Part shown: positions 1 through 8,587 of the stretch, piece by piece
Position numbering within the stretch: position 1 is the stretch's first letter
Layout of the letters: each line of letters starts with the position of its first letter
Assembly: GCA_945878695.1 (NCBI GenBank)
Contig: CAMDXI010000006.1
Coordinates: forward strand, 1-58,278
Direction of reading: 5' to 3'
Source: Methylotenera oryzisoli
GTDB taxonomy: Bacteria; Pseudomonadota; Gammaproteobacteria; Burkholderiales; Methylophilaceae
Length of the DNA stretch: 58,278 nucleotides
Made by a program: the position numbers and the translations under genes
Notes under the pieces: generated by a model
What the model was told of the DNA's origin: nothing
Database searches by the model: none
What the model saw: only the letters and a program-made list of their open reading frames with translations

Positions 1-21
1 TGGGTGATGCGCCTTGTTTTA

Positions 22-36
22 TTGTAAATTTTACAA
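22..36. promoter_or_regulatory. 15-nt inverted repeat, possible operator
   Basis: TTGTAAA and TTTACAA flank a single central T, giving a perfect dyad in AT-rich sequence. A further TTTGTAAAT lies at about 51-59. The dyad sits downstream of rsmE and presumably near the start of a gene to the left of the window. It could be a regulator-binding site; it is too short and AT-rich for a convincing terminator. No function can be assigned from this window. Confidence 0.25.
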
Positions 37-74
37 AATAATAAAATTAATTTGTAAATAAAGCAAGTGTTGAG

Positions 75-809
75 CTAAAAATCGCCCCAAAGACTTTGCA
101 TAACGGTGATGGCGGTTAGGGCGGCGGTCTCGGTGCGCAGTATGCGCGGGCCTAAAACGATGGATTGAAAGCCGTGCTGGCTGGCCAGGCGGATTTCCGC
201 ATCGGTCAAGCCGCCTTCCGCGCCTATGAGCAATGCAATCGAACCGTGGCCTGTAGTTAAATCGGCAAGGCGTGTTGCGCCCACCGGATTAAGCAATAGT
301 CGCGTGCTGTGGCTATCGGCATGCTTGGCCAGCCATTGGCTGAGGCTGAGCGGCGCTAACACCGATGGGATGCTGGCGCGACCGCATTGTTCGCAGGCCG
401 AGTAAACGATGTTTTGCCAATGCGCCAAGCGTTTTTCTGCGCGTTCGGCGCTGAGTTTAACCACGCTGCGTTCGGTGGCGAGTGGTTGGATGCAAGTGAC
501 GCCTAACTCCGTGGCTTTTTGTATGGTGTAGTCCATGCGCGTGCCGCTGGATATGCCCTGCAATAGCGTGATGTGTAAAGGCGATTCTTTGTTGGCTAGG
601 CAGGCGCTCTCAACATGCACGCTGCTAGCGGTTTTGCTGATGCTGCGCAATACGCATTGGTAATCTTGGCCATCGCCATTAACCAAACCGATGCGGTCGC
701 CCACTTGCAAACGCAACGCGCGAGTGGCATGGGCACTGGCGTTGTCGGATAGGCTAAGGACTTCGCCTACGCCTAATGGGTGGGGGTGATAAAAACGGGC
801 GATCGCCAT
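75..809 (-). CDS. rsmE: 16S rRNA (uracil1498-N3)-methyltransferase RsmE
   Basis: Methylates N3 of U1498 in helix 44 of 16S rRNA on assembled 30S subunits, using SAM. The 244 aa length is typical. The N-terminal ~70 residues form the PUA-like RNA-binding part. The C-terminal SPOUT (trefoil-knot) part carries GAEGGLTDAE near residue 196 and LGPRILRTETA near 219, the SAM-binding knot signature. The usual motif begins GPEGG, and the Ala in place of Pro is a mild variant. The ATG at 807-809 is the first plausible start. It is divergent from the thioredoxin-like gene at 864, with about 54 nt between them. Confidence 0.95.
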   Translation of the reverse strand: MAIARFYHPHPLGVGEVLSLSDNASAHATRALRLQVGDRIGLVNGDGQDYQCVLRSISKTASSVHVESACLANKESPLHITLLQGISSGTRMDYTIQKATELGVTCIQPLATERSVVKLSAERAEKRLAHWQNIVYSACEQCGRASIPSVLAPLSLSQWLAKHADSHSTRLLLNPVGATRLADLTTGHGSIALLIGAEGGLTDAEIRLASQHGFQSIVLGPRILRTETAALTAITVMQSLWGDF

Positions 810-826
810 GAGTCAGCAAATTAAAG

Positions 827-835
827 TGATAAAAT
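827..835 (+). promoter_or_regulatory. extended -10 promoter for the thioredoxin-like gene
   Basis: TGATAAAAT: a TG-n extended -10 followed by TAAAAT (830-835), 28 nt before the ATG at 864. The same TGnTAAAAT pattern recurs upstream of yjbQ (6773) and yebC (10093) at similar distances, which supports it as a housekeeping sigma-70 element. No good -35 is seen. Confidence 0.5.
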
Positions 836-863
836 TCGATTATAAAACCATTTGGAGTGTTGC

Positions 864-1418
864 ATGGCAAGTATCCACCCACCGGTATGCGATTTCGGTT
901 GGCCGGCACCGGATTTTAATTTAGTCAACGTCGATGGGCGTAGCTTAAGTCGTGATCAACTGATGGGAGAAAAAGGCCTGTTGGTGATGTTCATTTGCAA
1001 TCATTGCCCTTATGTGAAAGCGATATTGCCCCGCTTGGTGGCCGATTGCCGTGAGCTCAATAGCTTGGGCATCAATAGCGTGGCCATTATGGCCAATGAC
1101 CCGACCGTTTACCCGGAAGACGGGTTTGAGTACATGCAAAAAATAGCGGCTGACCTGCATTTCCCTTTTGCTTATTTAGTCGACTCCAGCCAACAAGTGG
1201 CCAAAGCCTACGGTGCGGTGTGCACGCCGGATTTTTTTGGCTTTAACAGTCAAGGCCAACTGCAATACCGAGGCCGCTTTGATGAAAGCCGTAAAGAAAC
1301 GGCCAGCCACAGCCGCCGCGATTTATTTCATGCCATGCGAGGCATCGCCGAGACGGGTGTGGGGCCCGTTGAGCAAATAGCCAGCATAGGCTGCAGCATG
1401 AAGTGGTTGGAGGATTAA
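864..1418 (+). CDS. thioredoxin family / AhpC-TSA-like redox protein
   Basis: A 184-aa thioredoxin-fold protein of the AhpC/TSA-like group with the motif CNHCPYV. The redox pair is Cys45-x-x-Cys48 counted from the ATG. The C-terminal IGCSMKW is the second conserved signature of this uncharacterised family. A TTG at 852 would add four residues, but GGAG at 854-857 lies 6 nt before the ATG at 864, so 864 is chosen. No signal peptide is seen, so it is probably cytoplasmic. The next gene begins immediately after its stop codon, implying co-transcription. The physiological substrate is unknown. Confidence 0.85.
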   Translation: MASIHPPVCDFGWPAPDFNLVNVDGRSLSRDQLMGEKGLLVMFICNHCPYVKAILPRLVADCRELNSLGINSVAIMANDPTVYPEDGFEYMQKIAADLHFPFAYLVDSSQQVAKAYGAVCTPDFFGFNSQGQLQYRGRFDESRKETASHSRRDLFHAMRGIAETGVGPVEQIASIGCSMKWLED

Positions 1419-2474
1419 ATGACAGAAACAAAAAAACTCAACTGGGGCATATTGGGCGCAGCGCGCGTTAACGAGCGCTTACTGCCGGCCATCATGACGG
1501 CCGCCAATGCGCAATTGGTGGCCATTGCCAGCCGCCGGCCCGGGGCTGCCGCGGCCACCTTAGCTAAATACGCGGTGGGCGACAGTCGGCATGTGAACTG
1601 CTACGACGATTTGGCCAGTTTAATTAATGACCCCAAGGTGGAAGCGATTTATTGCCCTATCGCCAATGAAGAGCATGCGCAGTGGGCCATGCAAGCCATT
1701 GCCGCGGGCAAGCATTGTTTGATAGAAAAACCCATGGCCACCAAGCTGCAAGACGTCGAGGCCATGGCTATGGCCGCTCAGCATCAGCAAGTTAAATTGA
1801 TGGAAGGCTTTATGTACCGCTTTCATCCGCAGCATGCGCGCTTGCAAGCCTTAATTGCGCAAGGTTTGATAGGCGATGTGTTGTCGGCGCGCGCTTCATT
1901 TTCATTTTTGATGCAAGCCGCGCGCCTCTACCGAGTCAATCGCAGCATGGCCGATGGCGGCGGAGCGATGTGGGACATAGGACCTTATGCGATGCATGCG
2001 CTGCGTTGGTGTTTTGCCGAGCATGGCCAGCCAGCGCAAGCCGTGCAGCTAAGCGCATTAGCCAAGTTAAACGAACACGGCGCTGACACCGCATGCAGCG
2101 GGGTATTGGACTTTGGTTTGGATGCGCAAGGGCGTGCGCGTTTTGGCCATTTTGACGTCAGTTTTGAGCGCAGTCGTAAGTCCGAATACGAAATCATAGG
2201 CAGCAAGGGCTGGATAAAATGCCACGCCGCCTGGGTATTTGAAAAGGATGAGGCGGTGATTAGTTGGGGGCTGGACGACGGCAGTTTTGGTGAAGAGCGC
2301 ATCGCGCCCAGCAACCACTTTAGTCTGGAAATAAGCCATTTTAGCGATTGCGTGTTGCATAACAGCGCGCCTTTATTGAGTCTGCAAGATGCCAAGCAAA
2401 ATTGCCAGGCCATACAAGCGGTATTGCAAAGCGTGGCGACGGGCCTGCCGAGCCGTCTGGCTAAACTGGACTAA
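1419..2474 (+). CDS. Gfo/Idh/MocA family NAD(P)-dependent oxidoreductase
   Basis: A 351-aa protein. The Rossmann nucleotide-binding motif NWGILGAARVNE is at residues 8-19, and the family signature EKPMAT starts at Glu103, with Lys104 the usual catalytic residue. The C-terminal half is the substrate-binding GFO_IDH_MocA_C domain. The start ATG directly abuts the TAA of the upstream gene, with GGAGG at 1408-1412 inside that gene as ribosome-binding site, so the two are translationally coupled. The family acts on sugars, inositols and dihydrodiols; the substrate cannot be read from sequence. Confidence 0.85.
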   Translation: MTETKKLNWGILGAARVNERLLPAIMTAANAQLVAIASRRPGAAAATLAKYAVGDSRHVNCYDDLASLINDPKVEAIYCPIANEEHAQWAMQAIAAGKHCLIEKPMATKLQDVEAMAMAAQHQQVKLMEGFMYRFHPQHARLQALIAQGLIGDVLSARASFSFLMQAARLYRVNRSMADGGGAMWDIGPYAMHALRWCFAEHGQPAQAVQLSALAKLNEHGADTACSGVLDFGLDAQGRARFGHFDVSFERSRKSEYEIIGSKGWIKCHAAWVFEKDEAVISWGLDDGSFGEERIAPSNHFSLEISHFSDCVLHNSAPLLSLQDAKQNCQAIQAVLQSVATGLPSRLAKLD

Positions 2475-2532
2475 AGCCAACTGTGCGGCTAATTTTAACT
2501 TGCGCGAGATTTAGTCTGCTCGCCAATTAAGG

Positions 2533-2538
2533 TATAAT
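2533..2538 (+). promoter_or_regulatory. -10 box (TATAAT) upstream of fmdB-like gene
   Basis: A perfect TATAAT preceded by GG, about 34 nt upstream of the ATG at 2573. The -35 region (TTTAGT near 2510) matches poorly. It probably starts a transcript covering the zinc-ribbon gene, the DUF502 gene and aspS. Confidence 0.5.
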
Positions 2539-2572
2539 CCGCGCTTAATTAATTGATGTGACAGGTGAATTG

Positions 2573-2848
2573 ATGCCTATTTATGATTACCAATGCGCCA
2601 CTTGTGGTCACAAAGCCGAAGTCATGCGCAAGATAAGTGAAGTCAGCACGGAAGCCTGCCCGGCGTGCGGTGCTAACGCATTTAGCAAACAGCTGTCTGC
2701 GCCTAGTTTTCAATTAAATGGCAGCGGTTGGTATGCCACCGACTTTAAAAATAGCGGTGCTAGCAGTAAAAAGGACGGCAGCCCTGAAAAAAAGTCTGAG
2801 GCGGCAGCGCCGGCTGCACCTTGTGCCAGCGGTTGTGCTTGCCATTAG
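2573..2848 (+). CDS. FmdB family zinc-ribbon protein
   Basis: A 91-aa putative regulatory protein of the FmdB/CxxC_CxxC_SSSS family. It begins MPIYDYQC, and the zinc ribbon has Cys8-x2-Cys11 and Cys29-x2-Cys32. A linker rich in Lys, Ser and Ala follows, then a Cys-rich tail ending CASGCACH, which is common in betaproteobacterial members. An in-frame GTG at 2558 would add MTGEL, but MPIYDY is the family N-terminus and AGGTGA precedes the ATG. The family usually sits directly before a DUF502 gene and aspS, as here. Its molecular role is not established. Confidence 0.88.
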   Translation: MPIYDYQCATCGHKAEVMRKISEVSTEACPACGANAFSKQLSAPSFQLNGSGWYATDFKNSGASSKKDGSPEKKSEAAAPAAPCASGCACH

Positions 2849-2918
2849 ATGCTGCATATTTTTTGTTACAGAAAGCTAGCCTTCCCACGCCATCGTTTGC
2901 CTGCATGAGTCTATTCAA

Positions 2919-3536
2919 ATGAAAAAATACTTTATTACCGGTTTGCTTGTTTTAGTGCCCTTGTTTATCACCGTTTGGGTGATTTCCGGCTTGGTAGGCA
3001 TGATGGATCAAAGCCTATTTTTGTTGCCAGAAACCTGGCGGCCAAAAGCGCAATTAGGCCTAGAAATTCCAGGCATGGGCGCCATACTGACCTTGTTGAT
3101 TATATTTGTCACCGGCGTGATCGCCACCAATTTCTTTGGCAAGCGCTTGATACTGGTATGGGAAGCCTTGTTGGCCAGGGTGCCGGTGGTGAAATCCATC
3201 TACGCCAGTGTTAAACAAGTGTCAGACACGCTGTTTTCTGATTCAGGCAATGCCTTTAGGCAAGCGGTGTTGGTGCAGTTTCCCAGACCGGGGGTGTGGA
3301 CCATCGCTTTTGTCACCGGCAAGCCGGGTGGCGACGTCGCCAACCATTTAAGCGGCGACTATTTGAGCGTCTATGTGCCGACCACGCCTAACCCAACCGG
3401 CGGCTATTTTTTGATGTTGCCACGGGCCGATGTGGTGGAATTGGACATGAGCGTGGACGAAGCGCTGAAATACATTATTTCCATGGGGGTGGTGGCGCCG
3501 CCTACTAAACTAAGCGCCCAGCATGCCAAGCTTTAA
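2919..3536 (+). CDS. DUF502 family membrane protein
   Basis: A 205-aa integral membrane protein of the DUF502 family. A first transmembrane segment spans about residues 4-25 and a second about 47-70. A conserved soluble domain follows with VPVVKSIYASVKQ and PRPGVWTIAFVTG. Its function is unknown. The conserved position between the FmdB-like gene and aspS is typical of betaproteobacteria. The start ATG at 2919 gives the expected MKKYFITGLLVLVP N-terminus. Confidence 0.85.
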   Translation: MKKYFITGLLVLVPLFITVWVISGLVGMMDQSLFLLPETWRPKAQLGLEIPGMGAILTLLIIFVTGVIATNFFGKRLILVWEALLARVPVVKSIYASVKQVSDTLFSDSGNAFRQAVLVQFPRPGVWTIAFVTGKPGGDVANHLSGDYLSVYVPTTPNPTGGYFLMLPRADVVELDMSVDEALKYIISMGVVAPPTKLSAQHAKL

Positions 3537-3581
3537 GCATGATTTTTTAATTTTTAACGACTATTTAACAAGACTTTATTT

Positions 3582-5369
3582 ATGATGCGTACCCATTATT
3601 GCGGCCATTTAAACCGCCAACACATAGGCCAAACTGTTACTTTATGCGGTTGGGCACACCGTCGCCGTGATCACGGTGGCGTGATCTTTATCGATTTGCG
3701 TGACCGTGAAGGCTTGGCGCAAATCGTCGTGAACCCCGATGCTAAAGCGGCTTTTGCTGTTGCAGAAAGCGTGCGCAGTGAATACGTCTTGAAAATTGTC
3801 TGCGAAGTGCGGGCCCGACCAGAAGGCGCTGCCAATGCCAACTTAGCCACTGGCGAAGTGGAAATGATCGCCACGGAAATTGAGGTGCTCAACGCCTCGC
3901 TTACGCCGCCATTTATGTTGGACGATGAAAACCTCACGGAAACCGTGCGCTTGGAACACCGTTACATCGATTTGCGTCGCCCAGCCATGCAAAAAAACAT
4001 GATGTTGCGTTACCGCGTGGCTAAAACCTTGCGCGATTACTTGGACGCTAATGGCTTTATTGAAGTGGAAACACCGATGTTAACCCGCTCCACCCCAGAA
4101 GGCGCGCGTGATTACTTGGTGCCTAGTCGTGTGCACGATGGCCAGTTCTTTGCCTTGCCGCAATCCCCGCAGTTATTTAAACAATTGCTAATGGTGTCGG
4201 GTTTTGATCGTTATTTCCAAATCACCAAATGCTTCCGCGATGAAGATTTGCGCGCCGATAGGCAGCCTGAATTCACGCAAGTCGACCTTGAAACCTCCTT
4301 CATGACCGAAAACGAAATCATGGACATTGTTGAGGAAATGATCAGGCAAATGTTGAAAAAAGTGCAAAACGTCGATTTGCCGGCCAGCTTCCCTCGCATG
4401 TCTTTCCATGAAGCCATGAACCGCTATGGTTCCGATAAACCGGACATGCGCGTCACCTTGGAAATCACCGAGATGTCTGACGTCATGAAAGACGTGGATT
4501 TTAAAGTGTTTGCTGGTGCGGCCAACATGGCCGGTGGCCGTGTGGCGGCTTTGCGCGTGCCTAATGGCGCGGCTATTGCCCGTAGCGAAATTGATGCTTA
4601 CACCGAGTTTGTGAAAATTTACGGTGCCAAAGGTTTGGCTTACATCAAGATTAACGACATCACAAAATTAAACGAAGAAGGCTTGCAAAGCCCTATCGTT
4701 AAAAACATTCATGTCACTGCGTTGCAGGCCATCATAGATAGAACCGGTGCGCAAAATGGCGACATCGTTTTCTTCGGTGCCGATAAAGCCAAAGTGGTGA
4801 ACGAAGCATTGGGTGCGCTACGCCTTAAAGTTGGTCACGACAAAGGTCACGTCGATGGCCGTGCTTGGGCGCCATTATGGGTGGTGGATTTCCCCATGTT
4901 TGAGCACGACGAAGAAAACGACAGATGGGCAGCCTTACACCATCCGTTTACCGCGCCTAAGGACGGCCACGAAGATTTGTTGGTATCCGATCCGGGTGCA
5001 GCCTTATCCAAAGCCTACGACATGGTGTTAAACGGTTGGGAAGTGGGTGGCGGTTCAGTGCGTATCCACAAACAAGACATCCAATCTAAAGTATTCGATG
5101 CCCTTAAAATCAGCAAAGAAGAAGCCCAAGAAAAATTCGGCTTCTTATTGGAGGCCTTGCAATACGGGGCGCCGCCGCATGGCGGTTTAGCCTTCGGTTT
5201 AGACCGATTGGTCACGCTGATGACCGGTGCAGAATCCATACGCGACGTGATTGCATTCCCTAAAACCCAGCGCGCGCAATGCTTGATGACCAACGCGCCT
5301 AATGCGGTGGACGAAAAACAATTGCGCGAGTTGCACATCCGTTTGCGCACGCAAACGCCGGCTGCCTAA
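3582..5369 (+). CDS. aspS: aspartyl-tRNA synthetase, probably non-discriminating
   Basis: A class II synthetase of bacterial AspRS type, 595 aa. An N-terminal OB-fold anticodon-binding domain (about 1-105) is followed by the catalytic core, with motif 2 at [14 protein letters not shown] (about 217-230), the GAD insertion near 290-420, and motif 3 at GLAFGLDRL (about 535). An equally good ATG at 3585 gives the common MRTHYC start. Counting from 3582, residue 31 is His (RRRDHGGV) and residue 82 is Gly (RPEGA). Those two positions are reported to make Pseudomonas AspRS non-discriminating; the E. coli enzyme has Leu and Lys there. With gatCAB at 20-23 kb this predicts charging of both tRNA-Asp and tRNA-Asn with Asp. 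Confidence 0.96.
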   Translation: MMRTHYCGHLNRQHIGQTVTLCGWAHRRRDHGGVIFIDLRDREGLAQIVVNPDAKAAFAVAESVRSEYVLKIVCEVRARPEGAANANLATGEVEMIATEIEVLNASLTPPFMLDDENLTETVRLEHRYIDLRRPAMQKNMMLRYRVAKTLRDYLDANGFIEVETPMLTRSTPEGARDYLVPSRVHDGQFFALPQSPQLFKQLLMVSGFDRYFQITKCFRDEDLRADRQPEFTQVDLETSFMTENEIMDIVEEMIRQMLKKVQNVDLPASFPRMSFHEAMNRYGSDKPDMRVTLEITEMSDVMKDVDFKVFAGAANMAGGRVAALRVPNGAAIARSEIDAYTEFVKIYGAKGLAYIKINDITKLNEEGLQSPIVKNIHVTALQAIIDRTGAQNGDIVFFGADKAKVVNEALGALRLKVGHDKGHVDGRAWAPLWVVDFPMFEHDEENDRWAALHHPFTAPKDGHEDLLVSDPGAALSKAYDMVLNGWEVGGGSVRIHKQDIQSKVFDALKISKEEAQEKFGFLLEALQYGAPPHGGLAFGLDRLVTLMTGAESIRDVIAFPKTQRAQCLMTNAPNAVDEKQLRELHIRLRTQTPAA

Positions 5370-5396
5370 GCCTGCTTTGCCCATCTAGACGACAGC

Positions 5397-5780
5397 ATGC
5401 CGGTCACCGAGATTAATCACGTTAATTTGCGCACGCCTTACCAGACGATGCTGCAATTAAAGGATTTTTACTGCGATGTGGTGGGTTTGCAAGTCGGCCC
5501 GCGTGAGGGCTTTAGCAGCCGCGGCTTTTGGTTGTACGTAGGCGATAAGGTCGTGTTGCATCTGGCCGAATACCTTGGTGAGGAAACGATGCTCACCAAC
5601 GTGTTAACCAGCGTGGACCATTTTTCCTTTACCTGCACTGATATGCCTGCCATGGAAGCGCACCTTAGTGCTTGCCAGGTGGATTACACGGTGCGTGATT
5701 TGCCGGTTTTAAAAGTGAAGCAGATCAATTTTAAAGACCCAGTAGGCAATGGCGTGGAGTTGTTTTTTCACGTGGTTTAA
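5397..5780 (+). CDS. VOC (glyoxalase/dioxygenase superfamily) protein
   Basis: A 127-aa single vicinal-oxygen-chelate domain. It has the beta-alpha-beta-beta-beta repeat pattern, with likely metal ligands His8 (EINHVNL), a His in VVLHLAEY, a His in SVDHFSF and a Glu in NGVELFF near the C-terminus. It begins 27 nt after aspS on the same strand and may share its transcript. The family includes glyoxalase I, fosfomycin-resistance enzymes and ring-cleavage dioxygenases; nothing here fixes the substrate. Confidence 0.75.
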   Translation: MPVTEINHVNLRTPYQTMLQLKDFYCDVVGLQVGPREGFSSRGFWLYVGDKVVLHLAEYLGEETMLTNVLTSVDHFSFTCTDMPAMEAHLSACQVDYTVRDLPVLKVKQINFKDPVGNGVELFFHVV

Positions 5781-5855
5781 GCCGACGTTTTTAAGCCAGT
5801 GAATTTTTCCGTGCTTAGACTGGTCCTAAATTTTAGATAAGGGCTTAAGCAAGCA

Positions 5856-5874
5856 TGTCACACCTGGCGTGACA
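5856..5874. promoter_or_regulatory. TGTCAC-N7-GTGACA inverted repeat upstream of SoxYZ-like gene
   Basis: A perfect 6-bp dyad with a 7-nt spacer ends 26 nt before the ATG at 5900. The position between a weak putative promoter region (TTAGAC near 5815) and the strong Shine-Dalgarno suits a repressor operator or a small 5'UTR hairpin. No regulator can be named. Confidence 0.35.
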
Positions 5875-5899
5875 GTGATTAATTTGGGAGGGGACTAAA

Positions 5900-6703
5900 A
5901 TGAAACCGTTAAATTCAGCTATTTTTCTAAAAGCCGTATTAGTGATGGCGCTGTTTATCGCCATGCCGCTGCATGCCGAACCCGATGCAAAGTTATGGCC
6001 CATCATGAAAGAAGCGTTCTTTGCTAAGCGCGACATGCAGGAGGCCGATTTTATTAAAATCGATGCCCCACGCCGTGCCGAGAGCGGTGCGCAAGTGCCG
6101 GTCAACTACAGCATAGATAATGCCGCCGCTAAAGGCGTGGTGATTAGCAAGCTGTACGTTTTTGTTGATGCCAACCCCATCCCCTTAACCGCGACTTACC
6201 ATTTAAGCCCAGGCTTGGGTAATTTCCAAGTCGCCACCCGCATTCGCTTTGAAACCGATGCCTTTGTGCGTTTGGTGGGTGAAACGGCCGATGGCAAATT
6301 GTACTTGGCTTCACGCGAAATACGCGCTGCCGGTGGCTGTGGTGGCACGGTAGACGGTGATGAGGCGAGCATACGTGCCAGTGCCGGTAAGATAAAATTC
6401 AAAGTGGATCAACCCATCACACTTAATAAGCCAACGGCGGTGACGTTTAATATCAAGCACCCAATGCGTACCGGTTTGCAACGCGAATTGGTATCACAAG
6501 GCTTCGTGCCGGCTTTTTACATCAATAAGGTGGCATTTTCCTACAACGCGGCGCCGCTGCTCAGCATAGACGTAGGCGTGGGCACCTCGGAAGACCCCTA
6601 CTTTAAATTCAATTTTGTGCCTGCTGCGGTCGGAAAATTAGACGTGACAGCCAACGACAACGAAGGCAAAAGCTTTGTGCAGCAAATTGATTTAAGCCAT
6701 TGA
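5900..6703 (+). CDS. quinoprotein dehydrogenase-associated SoxYZ-like carrier protein
   Basis: A 267-aa periplasmic protein. The signal peptide is about residues 1-26, ending PLHA. The SoxY-like immunoglobulin-type domain (about 30-150) carries the carrier cysteine Cys147 in AAGGCGG, and a SoxZ-like domain (about 160-267) follows. In Sox systems SoxY ends with GGCG and carries thiosulfate sulfur on that Cys; in this fused family the motif is internal. The fusion is known from methylotroph genomes near PQQ-dependent alcohol dehydrogenases, but no dehydrogenase, cytochrome or Sox gene is nearby here. A very strong ribosome-binding site (GGGAGGGG, 5887-5894) and a private terminator make it monocistronic. 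The cargo is unknown. Confidence 0.82.
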   Translation: MKPLNSAIFLKAVLVMALFIAMPLHAEPDAKLWPIMKEAFFAKRDMQEADFIKIDAPRRAESGAQVPVNYSIDNAAAKGVVISKLYVFVDANPIPLTATYHLSPGLGNFQVATRIRFETDAFVRLVGETADGKLYLASREIRAAGGCGGTVDGDEASIRASAGKIKFKVDQPITLNKPTAVTFNIKHPMRTGLQRELVSQGFVPAFYINKVAFSYNAAPLLSIDVGVGTSEDPYFKFNFVPAAVGKLDVTANDNEGKSFVQQIDLSH

Positions 6704-6722
6704 TGGCAAGTTAGTATCGCCT

Positions 6723-6751
6723 AAGGCCTCCGCATTGGAGGCCTTTTTTTT
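6723..6751 (+). terminator. intrinsic terminator after SoxYZ-like gene
   Basis: Stem AAGGCCTCC (6723-6731), loop GCATT, stem GGAGGCCTT (6737-6745), and a run of eight T (6744-6751). A textbook Rho-independent terminator 20 nt after the stop codon. Confidence 0.93.
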
Positions 6752-6772
6752 GGTGGGTTTGTAATCCGGCAA

Positions 6773-6781
6773 TGATAAAAT
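6773..6781 (+). promoter_or_regulatory. extended -10 promoter for yjbQ-trhP
   Basis: TGATAAAAT immediately after the terminator and 38 nt before the ATG at 6820. It is the same element as at 827 and 10093. Confidence 0.5.
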
Positions 6782-6819
6782 AGCAGACTAGATTTAACTT
6801 TTGCACAAGGAAGCTCGGC

Positions 6820-7239
6820 ATGAAAAGTTACCGTAAAGAATTGTGGTTTAATCCGCCCACCCGCGTGGCCTTTATCCGCATCACCGAACAAGTGAACGAG
6901 TGCTTGCGTGAGAGTGGCGTGCGCGAGGGCCTGGTGCTGATTAATGCCATGCACATCACCGCCAGTGTCTTTATTAACGACGACGAGCGTGGCCTGCATC
7001 ACGATTACACCCAGTGGTTGGAAAAATTGGCGCCGCACGAGCCGGTCAGTGGCTACCGTCACAACGATACCGGTGAAGACAATGCCGATGCCCACATGAA
7101 GCGTCAATTAATGGGCCGTGAAGTGGTGGTGGCGATTACCGAAGGGCGTTTGGACTTTGGTCCTTGGGAACAAATTTTTTACGGCGAGTTTGATGGCAGA
7201 CGGAAAAAACGCGTCTTGGTAAAGATTATTGGTGAATAA
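6820..7239 (+). CDS. yjbQ: YjbQ (UPF0047) family protein
   Basis: A 139-aa member of the YjbQ/UPF0047 family, some of which show weak thiamine-phosphate synthase activity; the true role is unsettled. Family features visible are [16 protein letters not shown] with conserved His and Asn, the [17 protein letters not shown] stretch, and [19 protein letters not shown] near the C-terminus. AAGGAA precedes the ATG. The trhP gene starts 1 nt after the stop, so the two are translationally coupled. Length is typical and the protein is cytoplasmic. Confidence 0.85.
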   Translation: MKSYRKELWFNPPTRVAFIRITEQVNECLRESGVREGLVLINAMHITASVFINDDERGLHHDYTQWLEKLAPHEPVSGYRHNDTGEDNADAHMKRQLMGREVVVAITEGRLDFGPWEQIFYGEFDGRRKKRVLVKIIGE

Positions 7240-7240
7240 G

Positions 7241-8587
7241 ATGAAATTACCTGAATTACTTGCGCCGGCTGGCGATTTGGATCGCATGCGCACGGCTTTT
7301 GACTACGGCGCCGATGCCATTTATGCCGGTCAGCCCCGTTATAGCCTGCGTGCGCGCAATAACGATTTTACTATGGCCAACCTGGAGCTAGGCATCAACG
7401 AAGCGCATGCGCGCGGCAAAAAGTTTTTTGTCGCCAGCAACATTGCCCCGCATAACGCCAAAGTGAAAACCTATATGGCGGATATGGCGCCGGTGATTGC
7501 CATGCATCCGGATGCCTTGATCATGTCGGATCCGGGTTTAATTATGATGGTGCGCGAAAAATGGCCAGCCATGCCGGTGCATTTGTCTGTGCAAGCCAAC
7601 ACGGTGAACTTTGCGACGGTTAAATTCTGGCAAAGCTTAGGTCTGACGCGGGTGATTTTATCGCGCGAATTATCCTTGGATGAAATTGAAGAAATACGCC
7701 AACTCTGCCCAGATATGGAATTGGAAGTGTTCGTGCACGGCGCCTTGTGCATCGCCTATTCTGGGCGTTGCTTGCTGTCTGGCTACTTCAATCAGCGCGA
7801 TCCCAATCAAGGCACCTGCACCAATTCTTGTCGCTGGGATTACAAAGTGCACGATGCGGCAGAAGACGCGGCAGGGGTCATACGCTTAAACGAATTCGAT
7901 TTTCAGGCGGAGATGGAAAAGTCCAGCCTGTCGGGTTGCGGCAGTTTGCCACGCCATCCCTTAGCCGATAAGGTGTACTTGATAGAAGAGAAGGGTAGGC
8001 CTGGTGAATTGTTGCCTATCTTGGAAGACGAGCACGGCACCTACATCATGAACAGCAAAGATTTGCGTGCCATCGAGCACGTGGAGCGCTTGGTGAAAAT
8101 GGGCGTGAATTCTTTGAAAATTGAAGGTCGAACCAAATCGCGTTATTACGTGGCGCGCACTTGCCAAAACTACCGTGTCGCCATAGACGACGCAGTGGCG
8201 GGCCGTCCTTTTGATTGGAATTTGTTGGGCGAATTAGAGAACTTAGCCAACCGTGGTTACACCGATGGCTTTTATCAGCGCCATCACACGGCCGAGCATC
8301 AAAACTACAAGCAAGGCTATTCCGTGTCCAATCGCAGTTTGTATGTGGGGGATGTGGTGGCTTACGATGCGACGACAGGCTTGGCGGACATAGAAGCGCG
8401 CAATAAATTTTCCGTGGGCGACCGTTTGCAAATTATCCACCCTAGTGGCAATTACGATTTGCTAGTAGAGAACATGTATAACAAAAAAGGCGAAGCCATA
8501 CAGCAGGCAGCAGGCAGCGGCTATTTTGTGCGTTTACCGGTGGCAGCACAAAACCTAAACAATGCCATGGTGGCCAAATACTTATAA
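7241..8587 (+). CDS. trhP: tRNA 5-hydroxyuridine biosynthesis protein TrhP (peptidase U32 family, YegQ)
   Basis: A 448-aa protein of the U32 peptidase-like family. E. coli TrhP (YegQ) works with prephenate to hydroxylate U34 of tRNAs (ho5U, precursor of cmo5U). The N-terminal TIM-barrel part begins LPELLAPAGDLDRM. The U32 signature contains four cysteines, Cys170, Cys177, Cys193 and Cys197 (CIAYSGRC ... CTNSC), which bind an Fe-S cluster in the family. The C-terminal domain completes the YegQ length. An upstream in-frame TTG at 7229 lies inside yjbQ; the ATG at 7241 is preferred. It could be called YegQ if function is not assumed. Confidence 0.88.
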   Translation: MKLPELLAPAGDLDRMRTAFDYGADAIYAGQPRYSLRARNNDFTMANLELGINEAHARGKKFFVASNIAPHNAKVKTYMADMAPVIAMHPDALIMSDPGLIMMVREKWPAMPVHLSVQANTVNFATVKFWQSLGLTRVILSRELSLDEIEEIRQLCPDMELEVFVHGALCIAYSGRCLLSGYFNQRDPNQGTCTNSCRWDYKVHDAAEDAAGVIRLNEFDFQAEMEKSSLSGCGSLPRHPLADKVYLIEEKGRPGELLPILEDEHGTYIMNSKDLRAIEHVERLVKMGVNSLKIEGRTKSRYYVARTCQNYRVAIDDAVAGRPFDWNLLGELENLANRGYTDGFYQRHHTAEHQNYKQGYSVSNRSLYVGDVVAYDATTGLADIEARNKFSVGDRLQIIHPSGNYDLLVENMYNKKGEAIQQAAGSGYFVRLPVAAQNLNNAMVAKYL

